From: Isoetes taiwanensis
Taxonomy: Eukaryota > Streptophyta > Lycopodiopsida > Isoetales > Isoetaceae
Assembly (NCBI GenBank): GCA_021234155.1
Contig: JAJEKV010000304.1
Location: 1-64,000 of the forward strand
DNA length: 64,000 nucleotides
Direction of reading: 5' to 3'
Both the position numbers and the translations under genes were made by a program. Every line of letters begins with the position of its first letter. Positions within the stretch are counted from its first letter, which is position 1. The notes beneath the pieces were generated by a model, which was not told the DNA's origin, did no database searches, and saw only the letters and a program-made list of their open reading frames with translations. Of the stretch, positions 33,895-46,460 are shown piece after piece.

Positions 33895-34043
33895 TGATTT
33901 TACTTTGAGTGGTTTGGAATGGTGAATTTACTTTGTGAGTGGTTTGCAATGCTTAAGCAATGAGGCAATTTGAGTGGCTTGGAATCGTGAATTGTACTTT
34001 GTGAGTGGTTTGCAATGCTTAAGAAGTAAGGCAATTCTGGACA
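33895..34043. repeat. Tandem duplication, about 70-bp unit
   Basis: A unit containing gtgaat.tactttgtgagtgg then tttgcaatgcttaag and aaggcaatt is present about twice. Confidence 0.8.
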
Positions 34044-34193
34044 TATGAAGTGTGCATAATGGAATATCAATGCCTATTGCTTCTTTTGCTTAGAGGCACA
34101 AACCAAAAAATATAGCTGCAGTGGTCTGCCATCTTTAACAAACGAACAAGCTGTGGAAATAGCGCTAACAAATTAAACAAGCTGTGGAAAGGG

Positions 34194-34410
34194 CGCTAAC
34201 AAATTATCTAGGATTAGAAATATAGATCAAGTGCTTACTTTCATTGACTAGCCAATAGAATCTAAACCTTTAATGAACAAGATAGCTAGCTTAAATAGCG
34301 CTAACAAATTATTTAGGATTAGAAGCACATGTCAAGTGCTTGCTTCCATTGTCTAGTCAACAGAATCTAAACCTTTATTGAACAAGATAATTAGCTTAAA
34401 ATACCTTTAT
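34194..34410. repeat. Tandem duplication, 105-bp unit
   Basis: The word cgctaacaaattat(c/t)tagg begins at 34,194 and 34,299. The following sequence, through aatctaaacctttattgaac, repeats with a few substitutions. A shorter partial third unit follows at about 34,401. Confidence 0.85.
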
Positions 34411-34949
34411 TGAACAAGATAGCTAGCTTAAAATCATCTTGAATTTGACCGAAAGATGGTCAACAATTCTATATTATAATATTCATCTTCTTTTTTAACA
34501 TGATATTTCACATCATTGGAGACATAGTCCTTTTACCATATTCCATATGCTTTGTATTACATGTAGCTTCTCTTTTCTTTCAACATACAAACATAAGAAG
34601 AACTTAGATATTGGCGGCCTGTCTGCGCCAAGGTAGGCAATATTAAACTCCACTGAAACAGCAATTGGATCTTGAGTAGGATGAGAGTGTTCCCCTATGA
34701 AAAGAATCTTAGGGAAGACGATTTCATCCACCAGAAAAATCCCAAATGTCGAACGGAGCTCCTTCAAGCCAATCACAGCAGATCTGAGAGGAACTGTAGA
34801 AAATAACAACATATTTTGATTGATCCACTAAATATCTAGAAGACCCAAGAGATGGGAAAGCAGTAGAGTTTGAGCAGGAAAAGGCAGCCCCATTCAATAT
34901 GGACATCAATGATAAACTAGTACAACATAGTGAAGGAGACTAAGAAGAA

Positions 34950-36740
34950 TCTATGGGGCCCCGATAACAGAGACCTAATTTGCATATGGATAATGAAGCG
35001 GAGACAAGTGATTAGAAGAATCGGGCTTGCGTATAAGAAGGCAGGCATTTGCTAATTCATTAGAGGCCGGACCTCCAAAGACAATATAAGGCTCGCTAAA
35101 TCAGACTCAAACATGATTGTTTGATCTTAGTCGAGAGCCAATCGTGAGCCACCATTTTCGGATGAATCAGGCCTCTCAAGGGGGGATCAAAAAGTGAAGA
35201 GGACTTGCCGATTCAATCACGGCAGACAGCCTCGAGGAGAGGTATGCAACCTTTTTGAAACCCATCCCAAGACACGAAAAGAAGAATGTAAATGGTAGCA
35301 TAAGAAGGAAAGCAAGAAAGCAAAGGATCATGGTGGAAAAAGAAAGGAATGAGTAGATACAATCGGTCCAAAGAAAGGAAAGAAGGGCCTGGATAGGGAA
35401 AATCTATGAGCCCAAAGGAGATGTAAAAGTTCTTAATCATGGGATTACAATCGGGGAGCTAGCTAATACAAATAGGACATCAGTTGACCACTGTCAATCC
35501 CCATCCCCGTCTCCTGCTGGAGAGAAAGGGAAGTGCTTTCATGTTAAATCCCCAGCCTTCTCGGTTAAAATCTTGTTTTCTCAAATGGAAAAGCAACTTT
35601 GTGAGAAAATTGCAAAAAAAGTTATGTTATACAAAAGGAACAATTATAAGGGATTGATGAGCCAATTGTGCAAAAATCAATTCCTCTAATTCCTTGTGAA
35701 TCTTCTGATAACACATTTGTTGATAAATCTCAAGTGTTGGAGGGCTTGTTGAACCAACCATTTGAGGAGCAACAACAATTGGATTTGCATGGGCAACCTA
35801 ATTGTGAGTCAGGAATAGTTGGTAAACACGTTAGTTGAAAAAATCATGAGGATGATGAAATTCTCCCTACCAATGACATGGTTATGTTTTCTCCTGTCCA
35901 ATGTGGAATGGAGGAATTTTATACTCCACAAACATCCAAGAAGAGGAGTAAAAAAGTGGTCCTTTTTAACCCTGAAGGGCATGTCACTAATACCAGAAAT
36001 AAATCTTTATGAAAATAGTAAGATGGAACTTAAGAGATATTAAGGGCCCTTTAAAAAGAAAGAGGACCTTGATTGCCGTAAAAGAAATGAAGGCGGCCAT
36101 AATCTGCCCCAAGAGCACAAATTACCTTCATTTGAAACCTCTAAGTTGGGGGAATGGATTTGTCCAGATAGTGACTCTACCGGGGCTGCTACAGATGGCA
36201 CTCACGGGGGTATATACATAATTTGGAAAGGCTATCCCTTCCTTGGTTCTTTTGTTGCTCCATATGGCAGATGGTCTGTTAGTTTCCTTGAGACTAATGG
36301 CCACAGTATGGGTATCAACAACATTTATGCCTCTACTGAGCCCTATGAGAGGGAAGCACAATGGGAGGAAATGAGAAGCTGGATTGGCAGCTAAAGTTAG
36401 GCGATATGAAATAAAAAATTGGGTAAAAAGTTAAGTATGTCCAGGAATGAAAGGAGGGAATGGGAAGTTCATTGACATGTTTATATATCATCCTCCATCC
36501 TCTTCAATTGCCTATTTCTGGAGCGACAAAAGAAAAGGTTCGGATAGAACCTTCTGTTTATTAGATAGATTCTACAGTTGTACAATAGATCTGGATATTT
36601 GAGATCAAGCCATAATCATATCTGATTGTAGCAATTCTATCTTTGACCAATTTCCACAAATCTTGAAGTCCAACTCCATTACATCAAGAGATAGGAAGTA
36701 ATCCATTTAAATTCAATATCCAGCTTTTACATCGAAAACA
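34950..36740 (+). mobile_element. LINE 5' part: ORF1/linker and endonuclease
   Basis: ORF2 opens with ATG at 36,009: MKIVRWNLRDIKGPLKRKRT matches the MKI.SWN.RG start of plant L1-type endonucleases. Further endonuclease pieces are GGIYIIWKGYPF and INNIYASTEPYEREAQW (to 36,394), then LLDRFYSCTIDL and a degraded ISDCSNSIFDQ segment near 36,560-36,640 where SDHxPI is expected. Upstream frames (35,500-36,000) read as ORF1/linker-like sequence (MEEFYTPQTSKKRSKKV), with weak support further left. The missing reverse transcriptase appears at 40,942-44,238 on the same strand, so the two parts are one LINE. Confidence 0.75.
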
Positions 36741-36769
36741 AATTTGTGAACAATTTTGAGAGTACTACC

Positions 36770-38975
36770 TGTGCCAGGATTACGCTTGTTTTTGATGTGT
36801 TGAGTATAACTTATACAGGGCAGTCGGAGGCGAAAGTAGTGGTCTCTGGAGTGGAGTGCTGTCAATTCGCATGGCGCGTGGCTTTAGGTGTTGCTCAGTC
36901 TACGTTTTATAGTTGGAGGAAGAGGTTCGAGTTAGGTGGAAAACGGGCGGAGCATGGTAATATAGGCTCTAAGAAGCCTAGATCTGTGACACTAGCTACA
37001 GAAAGTGTGCTTGATACCTTCATTAGTGAGAATGCGGAGAGCATTCCACATAGAAGCAAAAAAGGAAAGGATGATATAAGGGAGAATGTCCGCAAACTTC
37101 CTTCCATCCTTAATAAGAAGAGCATACATAAGGAAGTGGGCGCCGTGGTGGAAGAATTGACAGGAAAGAGTGTAACCTTGCCCTCTTTTTACAATATTTG
37201 GAAGAAAGAGTTTCCAGACGTCAGCATAGCCAAAAATACAGCATTCTCCAAGTGTAACATATGTGTAGTCATCAAGCAGAAATTGGAAAGAACAAAAGAT
37301 ACAAGGGAGAGGCGCAACCTTTCAATTCAACGGCGGGCACATATGTTGGAACAACGTTCCTGTAGGAGTCAATATTGGCATTGGCGTGCATCATCACATG
37401 GATTTCGCCGTAAAGTCACCTTTGCATAATACATGATAAGATGGATCAGGTCAAAACACTCACACCAAGAAGTCACCATCTCGCAAAGTCTGTTTGGAGA
37501 GGAGATCGCTTGAAGAGCAGCTTTGACAGAGCATTGACACATGGTCATGGTGGACGGGCTTATGGCCATTTCTCTCTTGATCTTTGGAAGGACGACTCAA
37601 ACTTTCACGTTGGATCACTCTCTAGGATCCTACACTATCTTGAGTTGCTTGGGAAGAAGACAAGTGCGGATGATCGTGTGGAAGCGTAACTACTGATTGC
37701 AAATTGATGCAAGCCCTAAAAGATACTCGACCATCTGCAAAGATAAGCTAAGGTAGACACAAGAGAAGATGTCTTCATCTTCTACCGCCAACTTAGAAGG
37801 CTTCAATCCTCTTCCTCGAAATCTCTACTTACAGTTGGATAATGCATCGGGTCAAAATAAAATAGATATGTGTTCTCCTACCTCTCTTATTTGACATGGC
37901 TTAAGGTATTCGATGAGATTCAGTTGGCTTCATGATGGTTGGGCATACTCATGACGATATTGATGCATTGTTTGGGAACTTTTCGACGTTAATGAGTTCA
38001 TCGAATGCTCTAACTTTGCCTCGAGTTGCTTTTACTTGTTTAGCAAGTGCAATGCAAAGTCTCCCTGCTCCATATTTTGTGGATGAAGTTCCAGATTGGA
38101 AAGGCTTTGTCAAGGGATATATCCCCGATAAAGGCCAACGTCTAACAGCCATACCGACCCATTGCTATTCGATTTAAAATGGATGGGAAATGGCCCATTA
38201 TGCAATATAAGATGCGCCAACCCATAAAGAGTGGATTCCGAGAAAAAGGAATAAGAATGTGGAAGGAGGATGACAATGGTGAGCCAACGTTACCAACAAG
38301 GGGGTGCCTAAAAATATCCCTCCAAGGAAGACATTGAAAGATCTCCCTGGCCCGGCAGACAAAGATCGCAAGTACATAGCATTATGGAATTCCTTTCGCA
38401 AAAATCAAGAAGATAGTGTGTTTGCACGACAAAGACAAAGCAACTATGGATTACCGGAAGGAGATTCTTTTGTGCTTGGAAGATGTATCTCCAGGACGAC
38501 CTCAAAATGACAACTTTTGGTTGCGCACAAGGCAAGAACCTCTACAAGCCGCATTTACTCCAGAGGTCGATGAAGCCACTGTGCTTGTAAGACCTTTGCC
38601 TACGTATTGTGGGCGGCCAGATGGAAGGCCCGGTGTTGCCTATGGATGAGTTCGATCCTCATGCACATGTTACTTAAAGGTATGTTCGTTTTAGTCCGAC
38701 ACGGAGACGATGAAACTCCAACGTGGTTGGGCTTTTATGTAAGAAGATGACATCCTAGATCCGAGTCTACCAATTATGGTCACATTGTATCATGGTGGAT
38801 GCCCGTTGGTCGTGGACTATACAGGTTGCTTAACTAAACGTTGGCAACCCAATCCATCAGATCCATCAAGGTATGAGAAGTTAGATGCCATACATTATGC
38901 ATGAGATGCAAATGGCAAAAGACCAAGACCTGCTCAGATTCCAAAATACATTGTTGACATGTGGGGGACATAGCA
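36770..38975 (+). pseudogene. DDE-like transposase with zinc-binding N-half (copy B)
   Basis: Several plus-strand frames give one protein in order: FAWRVALGVAQSTFYSWRKR, PSFYNIWKKEFPDVSIAKN, TAFSKCNICVVIKQKLE, QRRAHMLEQRSCRSQYWHW, MDQVKTLTPR, THGHGGRAYGHFSLDLW, LYLQLDNASGQNK (37,823-37,861), MMVGHTHDDIDALFG (about 37,935-37,980), and a C-terminal end with NPSDPSRYEKLDAIHYA. The conserved acids in SLDLW, QLDN and HTHDDID could form a DDE/DDD site; this resembles the domain catalogued as DUF7869 (recalled, not searched). Length would be about 700 residues. Frameshifts near 37,400-37,430, 37,860-37,920 and after 38,160 break it. It lies inside the split LINE. Confidence 0.8.
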
Positions 38976-39480
38976 TTAGCTAAAAGCTCTCAATCTCACC
39001 ATGTTCTCGATAATCATGTATGTAATTTCTTTTGCTATAATACTTAAGCATTTTGGACAATTAATACGTTGTCGATACATCAATTAGCTTCCATTATGCT
39101 TATACTAACATCCTTACATCTATTATAATAGGTGTTTAATACACATCATTACATCTGATGCACACATTATTGATGGCATACATATAATTTAGATGCACAT
39201 ATTATTGATGGCATTATAGAGTCGATGATTCACTCATCATCAATCCCTCGCTATTGTGATCGTGATTCACTCGTAGGCATGGCGCCGGGAACCCAAAGAA
39301 GATGGATCACAACACGAGTAAGGCCGGGCAATCACACTCCACGACCTTACGCTTTGGATTGTAAGTAAGGATCCAAATTTTAACACCTTTATGTATGCAG
39401 CGATTAATATCATTGTAGCTCATGGAGCAAAGAATGGTCTCAAACCGATCTTCATAAATATTATAAGCCATGGGAGATGA
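38976..39480. other. No gene seen; AT-rich DNA downstream of the transposase
   Basis: The sequence has short direct repeats (tgatgcacacattattgatggcat and related near 39,158-39,220). No domain is recognised. It may be the non-coding end of the inserted transposon. Confidence 0.4.
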
Positions 39481-39519
39481 ATGACTTTACCGAATGGAGC
39501 TGCTTTTATAGTCGTTTGT

Positions 39520-39650
39520 AGAATTATTGGTATAATACTTCAGCATTATTGGTATTATATGCGTGAGCATTATTGGTATTATCGTCATCATTATTGGTAT
39601 TATACTTCAACATTATTGGTATTATACTTCAACATTATTGGATTCAGAGC
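39520..39650. repeat. Minisatellite with attattggtattat core
   Basis: Five copies of cattattggtattat are separated by 9-16 bases, the last two by acttcaac. The array lies just upstream of a TATA-like tataaattc at about 39,650. Confidence 0.85.
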
Positions 39651-39689
39651 TATAAATTCTTTTACCTTGTTTTCACTTCTCACTTTTCA

Positions 39690-40115
39690 CCTTCCTACTT
39701 GATCTTGATCCTTGCTTCTTGCTCCTTCATCTTTCTTGTTCCTTGATCTTCTTGCCACTTGATCTTCCTTGTTCCTTGATCTTCTTGCTACTTGATCTTC
39801 CTTGTTCATTGCTTCTTGCTACTTGATCTTGATCCTTGTTCCTTGCTACTTCATTGCCAGGTGCTCCTTGCTACTTCATCTCGTTCCTTGCTCTTGATCT
39901 TGCTACTTGATCTTATTCCTTGCTACTTGATCTTGATCCTTGCTTCTTGCTCCTTGATCTTCCTTGTTCTTCCTTGTTCATTTCTTGCTACTTGATCTTG
40001 ATCCTTGTTCCTTGCTACTTCATTCCCGTGCTCCTTGCTACTTGATCTTGTTGCTTGCTCTTGAACTTGCTACTTGCTCTGCTCCGTGTTCCTTGCTCCA
40101 TCGGTGATCCTTGCT
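39690..40115 (+). repeat. Low-complexity tract of cttgatctt / ccttgctactt units
   Basis: More than 400 bases are built from short degenerate pyrimidine-rich words (cttgatcttgatccttg, cttgctacttgatcttg). It ends directly before the ATG at 40,127, so it could be a transcribed 5' leader. Confidence 0.85.
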
Positions 40116-40126
40116 TGCTTTTGCAA

Positions 40127-40798
40127 ATGATTGGACCCAATCCTCCCTGGGCTACTCCCAAGGCTCGCGAGCATGCCCCGTGCATTCTCATGCGGCCTGG
40201 AATGGATGAGCTATGGGACCATTTCTTGGAGTGGAGGTTGCGCCACAGTCCCACCAAGGAGCTTACAATGGAGTTGATCAACTTCATTCTGGAGCGATTT
40301 AATTGTGGTCATGAGCCACTGATGGAAATTAATCCATCTGAATGTTATAGGAGACTTGCAATGAGGGGAATTCTTGAACCCCCTCCTTATCTGGACGAGA
40401 TGCTACAACAATTGAGGCCTCTTCTTCGTGCTGGATATTTAGCACACTCTCTGGATGCATACATATCAGAGTTCATTCATGAAATTTCTAAGGGACATAT
40501 GTATGGCCTTATTAGGGTGTACTACAACGTGTACAACGGTTTTGTGGAGTTGGGTCCGCTCTTCTTCCGTGAGTATCATCCTGTGGAATTACTTTTTCTA
40601 ATGACTAGGTACCCCATATGGTGGGAAGAATCAGCCGGGATGAGCGTGAGTTTGACTCCTAACCCGGATGCATGGGTTAGACCTCGAGGGGAAGGGAAAG
40701 GGGAAGGGAAGGGGAAGGGGTTAGGAACCCGGGGAAGGTTACTAGGGACATACATAGTTCATACTTGGTCTCTATTGTGTTTGGAAGTTGGTATATGA
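40127..40798 (+). CDS. Unknown intact ORF, 223 residues
   Basis: ATG at 40,127 opens MIGPNPPWATPKAREH and the frame stays open to a stop at 40,796-40,798. The middle looks globular and helical (MDELWDHFLEW, NPSECYRRLAMRG, YLDEMLQQLRPLLRAGYL, FFREYHPVELLFLMTRYP). The end has Gly/Lys/Glu repeats. I recognise no domain. Because every nearby frame is broken, an intact frame of this length with mixed composition suggests a real or recently live product. It lies inside the 4.2 kb insert that splits the LINE, on the same strand as the transposase remnant, so it may be a second gene of that element or simple leftover host sequence. Confidence 0.5.
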   Translation: MIGPNPPWATPKAREHAPCILMRPGMDELWDHFLEWRLRHSPTKELTMELINFILERFNCGHEPLMEINPSECYRRLAMRGILEPPPYLDEMLQQLRPLLRAGYLAHSLDAYISEFIHEISKGHMYGLIRVYYNVYNGFVELGPLFFREYHPVELLFLMTRYPIWWEESAGMSVSLTPNPDAWVRPRGEGKGEGKGKGLGTRGRLLGTYIVHTWSLLCLEVGI

Positions 40799-40859
40799 TA
40801 CCGTGTTATTATGTTCTCTAAATATTCATGTATGTATGATATGTGGTAATCAGACACGT

Positions 40860-40940
40860 GTATACAACCCCCAAGATAAGGTCTATGATACAGTGGTACC
40901 GACACGTATAGTAACCCCCAAGATAAGGTCTATATAACCC
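40860..40940. repeat. Short direct repeat
   Basis: The word acccccaagataaggtctat occurs twice, each preceded by a gacacgt(g)tata-like word, at the right end of the insert in the LINE. Confidence 0.75.
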
Positions 40941-40941
40941 C

Positions 40942-43900
40942 TATAATGAAAAATTCCGGTTTACTAAAAATTTTCCCATTATAATGAAATTGTGCTTTCC
41001 TTACCAAACTTGAAAATAGTAGATCCATGGCTGCATTGTGCGTAAATTTGAAGAATTTGAAAAATTGGATAAAGAAATGGGGAAAAATGGAATGAAAAAA
41101 GAGACAATAGAATGACATTTATGTTTAAATAAAGAAGATCAGGGAGGACCTATTTTTGGACAAAGACAATGTAATTTTGCAGGAGCAGGAGAAAAGGTTA
41201 GAGCTTGATGCTAAACATATTGAAGAATCTGAGGCCCAATCCTTAGCTATTAAAAGCAAGTATCAATATATTAATTATACGGACAAAGGGAGCTCCTCGT
41301 TCTTCTTTAGAACTGCAAAGAACATGATTATTAATAATGGCATTATTTCAGTCAAGGATGACATGGACAACATGATTCAAGGTCAGCAAAATATTCAATC
41401 ATTTTTTTATTCAAAAAGATTTATTTGATTTGCAAGCTCAGTAAAAAATAGATCTCAGAAACTTTTTTGACTCCATTGATTCCTGCAATGATGAAGTGGA
41501 TAATGGTTGCTTCTGGTTCTTCCTCAAAAACAGGAAATATATGCTACTTTGAATTCCAAAGAATCCTGGGCCTGATGGATTTCCCCTAGAATTCTACAAA
41601 ATTATGGGATATAATGCAGGATGATGTCACTGTTTTCATTCAAGGGCCCGGTAATTTGAACATCTACACCCCTCGCTATAAATGTCGGGTCTAATTGCCT
41701 TAGTACCTAAGGTGGATAAGCCACTTGAATTTTCAAACTAGAGACCTATTTCATTAACCAATACATGTTATAAAATCTTGGCAAAGTCGTACGATGAAAC
41801 CAATACTGAATAAAATCATTAGCCCTATATAAATTGCATTTCTCTCATCTAGGAGCATCCTTGACAATTTCATTGGAGCGTATGAAGGGTTGCGCTGGAA
41901 AATCAAACTTGATTTCAAGAGAGCTTTCGATACTATCAACTGGAATTTTTGCACAAGGTAATGGAGTTTCTCGAATTCTTCCAGCAGGTAATCAATTTGA
42001 TTTATGCTTTCAATAAAAAGGTCAGACCTACTGTTCTGGTCAATGGCACTCCTTCACAATTTTTTCCATGCAAAAGAGGTATCAGGCAAGGCTATCTCCT
42101 GGCTCCATCTCTTTTCCTCATAGTTGCTGAAATGGTGACTAGGGTTACGGTTAAGCTACAACAAACTGAGAAAATTCAATGTCTGCAAATGTCAAATGAC
42201 AGTAATATCCTCTCATTGATGCAGTATGCAGATGATGTTTTTTTTTCTTCCTTGCAATGAAGCCATTTGGAAAAGCATGAGCTGTTTGTTAGAACAGATC
42301 CAAGTGTGTGATACTCCTGAACACTTTGAATACTAGTATTGCAGGTATTTCTGTCTTCAGAAAAAATATGGCCATAAAATTGTTAGGGCTTCCATTAGCC
42401 TTGGATATGAATTTGCATGGTCTATGGGCTTCAGTCACCAATAGAATTAAAAAAAAAAATTATGATATATCCTGCATCTCTATCCTTGGCAGGGAAGGTG
42501 GAAGTTGTCAATAGCATGATTGCTAGTACACATTTATTTCTCCTATGCTATAGTGAATGACAAGGCAACTTATGTTGAAATTGAGATAGCAACGAGAAAG
42601 TTCATTTGGCAGAGGGACTACAAGGTAGGCTGGCATAACCTCACTGCACCTAAAGACCCTAGAGGATTGGGTTGCAAAAAGTTGTTCAAACAGGCACAAG
42701 CTCTTGCTGCTAAACTAGTTGGGCATGCTCTTTTTGCTGAATAGGGATCTCCAGCACTTTCATTCACAAGGTACTGGCTCGAGAAATCCAAACCAGTTGG
42801 TAGCAACTCTCTTTAGCATCAGATTCCAGATACAAAATTTTATCAATTTACAGCAGCCCCTCATATATCTCCAATTATGAGGAGGATTTTAGATGCTTGG
42901 AACAAGATCTTCCATTGCTTCCATGCTGATGCAATCAATAACCTACACTCTGATGAAACAAGTTGGTTAGCTCTCAAACACCCGAGGAAATATAAAGAAT
43001 GGAGCCAAGCAGGTATTCAGACCATCTCTGACCTCAGAGTTGATGAAAGCTGGATAACCTGGCAACAACTGGTGTCAAGAATCAACGACTCCTATACCAA
43101 TAGAAAAGTATATGCTACAAATGAAGCTGGCAGTAGGCTTAAGGGATAATAACTATAATGGAGAAAATGGTTCTTGGCGCAGCCCTTAGCGCCTGCGGCT
43201 AGGGCGGCAGCAGAGGAAGGAGGCCGCCCTCCTCTCCTCTCTTTCCGGCACTGCTGCAGACCTTCTTGCAGATCAAAGACCAAACCGGTGCTAGTGGGGT
43301 TTGCCGGTGCTCCAGACGATTTTGCCTTCAAAGAATTTGCAGATCAGATTTTGAAGCAGCTTCAAGGCGGTCTTTTGGATTCAGGCTGGTAAGCCACTAA
43401 CGTGGCATTTTTGCTCTCAATCGTGAAGAATGATGATTTATATCACACCGAAAGGGTAGAGTCTATAAGGTGGAGCCGAAATTTAAGCGAGAATCTTTAA
43501 AGAAAGCAAATTTTAGGGTCTTTTCGGCGGTCTTTCTAGTTGGATCTTCGGATCATTTGGTTTTTTTCCCCTCCTCTTGCTCTTTCTTGCTAGCAGAAAG
43601 ATCTGGAGGTGTTTTTCTTGGAAGAAGTTGAGTAAATTCTTGATCTCAGATTACAGTTTTATAACAGAATGTTGGGTTATTTGAGATTGCCGAGCTAGGG
43701 ATCTATTGTGCCAGGCTGATGCTTCCATATCAAGACCAGATATCATGAGCCAGGATTTTAGGGAGAGTTCTGGTGGCTGGGCTGTGTGTCTAGCCAGTTA
43801 CAGGTCGGCTGACTGGCGCATCCCGACAATGCAGCATCTCCTTTTGATCTCACATACGGTAATAAAATTGTATAATTTGATCATAGTTTGAAGTATGGGA

Positions 43901-44207
43901 TTCCCTGAACAGAGCGGGAGACTGTTCAGGTTACTCTTCATCTCTTTCCATCTTCATTTCTAGTTTTGCAAGAGGTTTTTGGAGCATTCAAGATTTGTTT
44001 GTAGCTGTGGAAAATGGGTACTTGGCTCCTATAGTACTCTGTTTAATTGAGACAGAAGAAGAGGTTGAGAGAGGCTCATCTGTTCTTTAGTTACAGACAT
44101 GATTCAGATCCAGATGGGATCCTTTGTACTTAACTTATATCTGATCCATAGAGGGATCTCTGTATTGTAATTCTTCCTATCTGATTAATACAAAAACTTC
44201 TTTCCTT

Positions 44208-44238
<31 letters not shown>
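40942..44238 (+). mobile_element. LINE 3' part: reverse transcriptase, 3' UTR and poly(A)
   Basis: Pieces in changing frames follow plant L1 ORF2: a pre-RT helix region (41,156-41,428, with TDKGSSSFFFRTAKNM), NPGPDGFPLEFYK near 41,560-41,605, CKRGIRQGYLLAPSLFLIVAE near 42,070-42,132, and MQYADDVFF (active site, about 42,221-42,247). The C-terminal region has IWQRDYKVGWHN and PRGLGCKKLFKQAQALAAK (about 42,600-42,715). About 1 kb of untranslated sequence ends in attaatacaaaaac and a run of thirty A residues (44,209-44,238). Many frameshifts make it inactive. Confidence 0.85.
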
Positions 44239-44241
<3 letters not shown>

Positions 44242-44389
44242 GCTTAAGGCATGCTTCCAATCATTGTTGGTTGAAACTGTCTTAGCCCACAAAAAATATA
44301 AGGGCTTAACATATGATACTAATTGGGATACTCTTGGTAGTTTCCATGGTTTATATGCTTTCTTCAAATTGTCACTAACTAATACTGTT

Positions 44390-44640
44390 GATGGTGATAA
44401 TGACAGAGTTTGTGACTGAACACTACGACATGGTGATTCCACCTGGGCATGGGAGGTATGATCCTAAGCCCGTCTTGGAGAAGTGGACCAAAGGTCAAAT
44501 CAATGAGAAAATGCTGGTATTAAAACAAGAGATTCTAGCTCAAATAGCAATAGGTATCATTCTGGATAATGAAGATCTCTGGTGGTGGAACAGTTAAGAT
44601 GATTTTCACAGCCAAGTGGGAGGAGCACTTCGACCCTTTG
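44390..44640 (+). other. Exon-like open frame of unknown identity
   Basis: After an acceptor-like tgacag at 44,401-44,406, a frame encodes MVIPPGHGRYDPKPVLEKW and MLVLKQEILAQIAIGIIL, ending at 44,597. Its composition is that of an ordinary soluble protein, so it may be a leftover host exon. I do not recognise the family, and no neighbouring exon was found. Confidence 0.35.
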
Positions 44641-46460
44641 ATTTGGACGAATTGGAAACTATTTTCTATATTGTACAGGTTGATCCATTGGAGTTCAAGC
44701 TCAGCTATACATGATTTCTATTGAATGCTGAAACTTTCTTAAAGTCTAAACTTCAATAGTTAACATGTTTTATGGTTACAGCTAATTTTGTTTATCCATA
44801 AGCTGTGTGCCATTTCACTTTTGAAATTCTTCCCTGATGGGGTTGAATATGTAACTTCAAAGGTTTATTTTTTCCTTTGATGTTACTGTATATTCATACA
44901 TGTACTATATATTTTGCCTTAACCACAAAAAAAAGGGTGTTGTGGTGGGGTGGGGGATGATGGCTAACCCTTCCAAGTTTTACGAGATAAGTCTTTATTA
45001 GTAAACCATATGCAAAGTGCACTCTTTTTTATCTTTGCAGTCCTAATAGATTCATACACATATTATTGGTATTTTTTTGACAATTGTACAATGCACCTCC
45101 ATCTACCCTTCCAACTTTCTTCACTGGGTCCTCCTAGTTCCAATCCATCTCTTTGTTCCAAGCCTGCTTTGCTGCTAGTTCCACTGTTTTATGACTATGT
45201 ATCATAATCCATCTTATATGAGGTATGCATGATTAATTATGTTCGGCAACAATCTGAATCAAATACCGTATGTTCTCAAATTGATAGCCAATTAGTGAGT
45301 CGATTTTGTAGCCAAATTACTGATTTCGTTTTGAACTGACGCAAGTCCATTAATAAACGTTGAATGTTAATAATGGGTCTAACCCCAAAGGTTTGGAATA
45401 AAAGAAAGACCGTCACGATAAATTTTTTGTAGTTCAAATTGAGTTCAAAAAACATTTTGTACCCTAAATGGCTTGAATCCGACGAAGGCATCAAGAGAAT
45501 ATTTCTAGCCCCTACAGAAGGTCGTTTGCCTGAAACCAACATATCAAACAAGGATTTGCTGGAAGCCAGTCGAAGTCTTGGGCAATCAAATTTAGAGGAG
45601 TGCCATGAGTGTTCAAATTCATAGCAATGCCATGATTTTCGGGCAAGTAATGAGGTTGACATGGACACCCAAGATACAAGGACGTGGAAATATAGATGGC
45701 ATTAGAAAGAAAATAAACCCAGGCCCTTTTCCACAGCACTCTTATTTTATGGCTGTTACATTTTTATAAGACACCCTTTTAGGCTCCATGTCATATCCTG
45801 AAAAAATTGATTTCCATTACTAAAATATAAGACATGTACTCTTGAGATAAGACCTGTCTTATAATGTAGGTTTTCTACAGACCTATTGCAATGACCATTT
45901 TCCAGAGAGCTTAAGACATCTTTGCAAAGCAATCGACCTGCCTCAAAACGTCAAATAGAGTCTCAAATTCGACTTCCAGAAGAACCCACAGAAAGAACAA
46001 GTCTCTTGGGTGATTTTTAAACAAGAATCCTACAAGTTTTTGAACCTGGAAGTTTGAATGATCACCAGAATATGGTTTTAAATCCCAAAGCAAGAATCGA
46101 AGCTTGGATTTCAGTGTTTGAAGAACCAACTGAAAAAATTTGACCAAAGTGAATGCCATATGGATGCACAACAGCGTCAGACATCATGGTTATGGCTATG
46201 GCCCTGGCTTTCCTGTACTGAACAGTTCATATCTAAGCAAAAAAGGAATTACAAGTTTCTTTGCAGAAAAAATTCAATTCAACTCAGTGCAATATTGGAG
46301 GGTCTCTGCAATTCATAGGCAGCCCTTCATCCTTCATTAGACATATCGAAAAACAGCCTTCTAGATCAAATCAAAGTTTGGAAAGCTCCAACTTCGGATC
46401 TAACGGCCTTTAAGATCAAACGATGCTCTAATTTGGAATGTTCAGACTTCCAAGATTTTT
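44641..46460. other. No recognisable gene
   Basis: Mostly non-coding. Open frames at 45,276-45,668 (minus) and 46,118-46,318 (plus) show no domain and no splice context. Confidence 0.5.

Larger units (their letters stand above)
28305..34900. other. Non-coding, repeat-rich stretch without a recognised gene
   Basis: About 6.6 kb without a domain I recognise. It holds several foldbacks and tandem repeats listed separately. A 120-residue frame at 28,534-28,896 and a 99-residue minus-strand frame at 34,513-34,812 are open but unrecognised. Confidence 0.5.
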
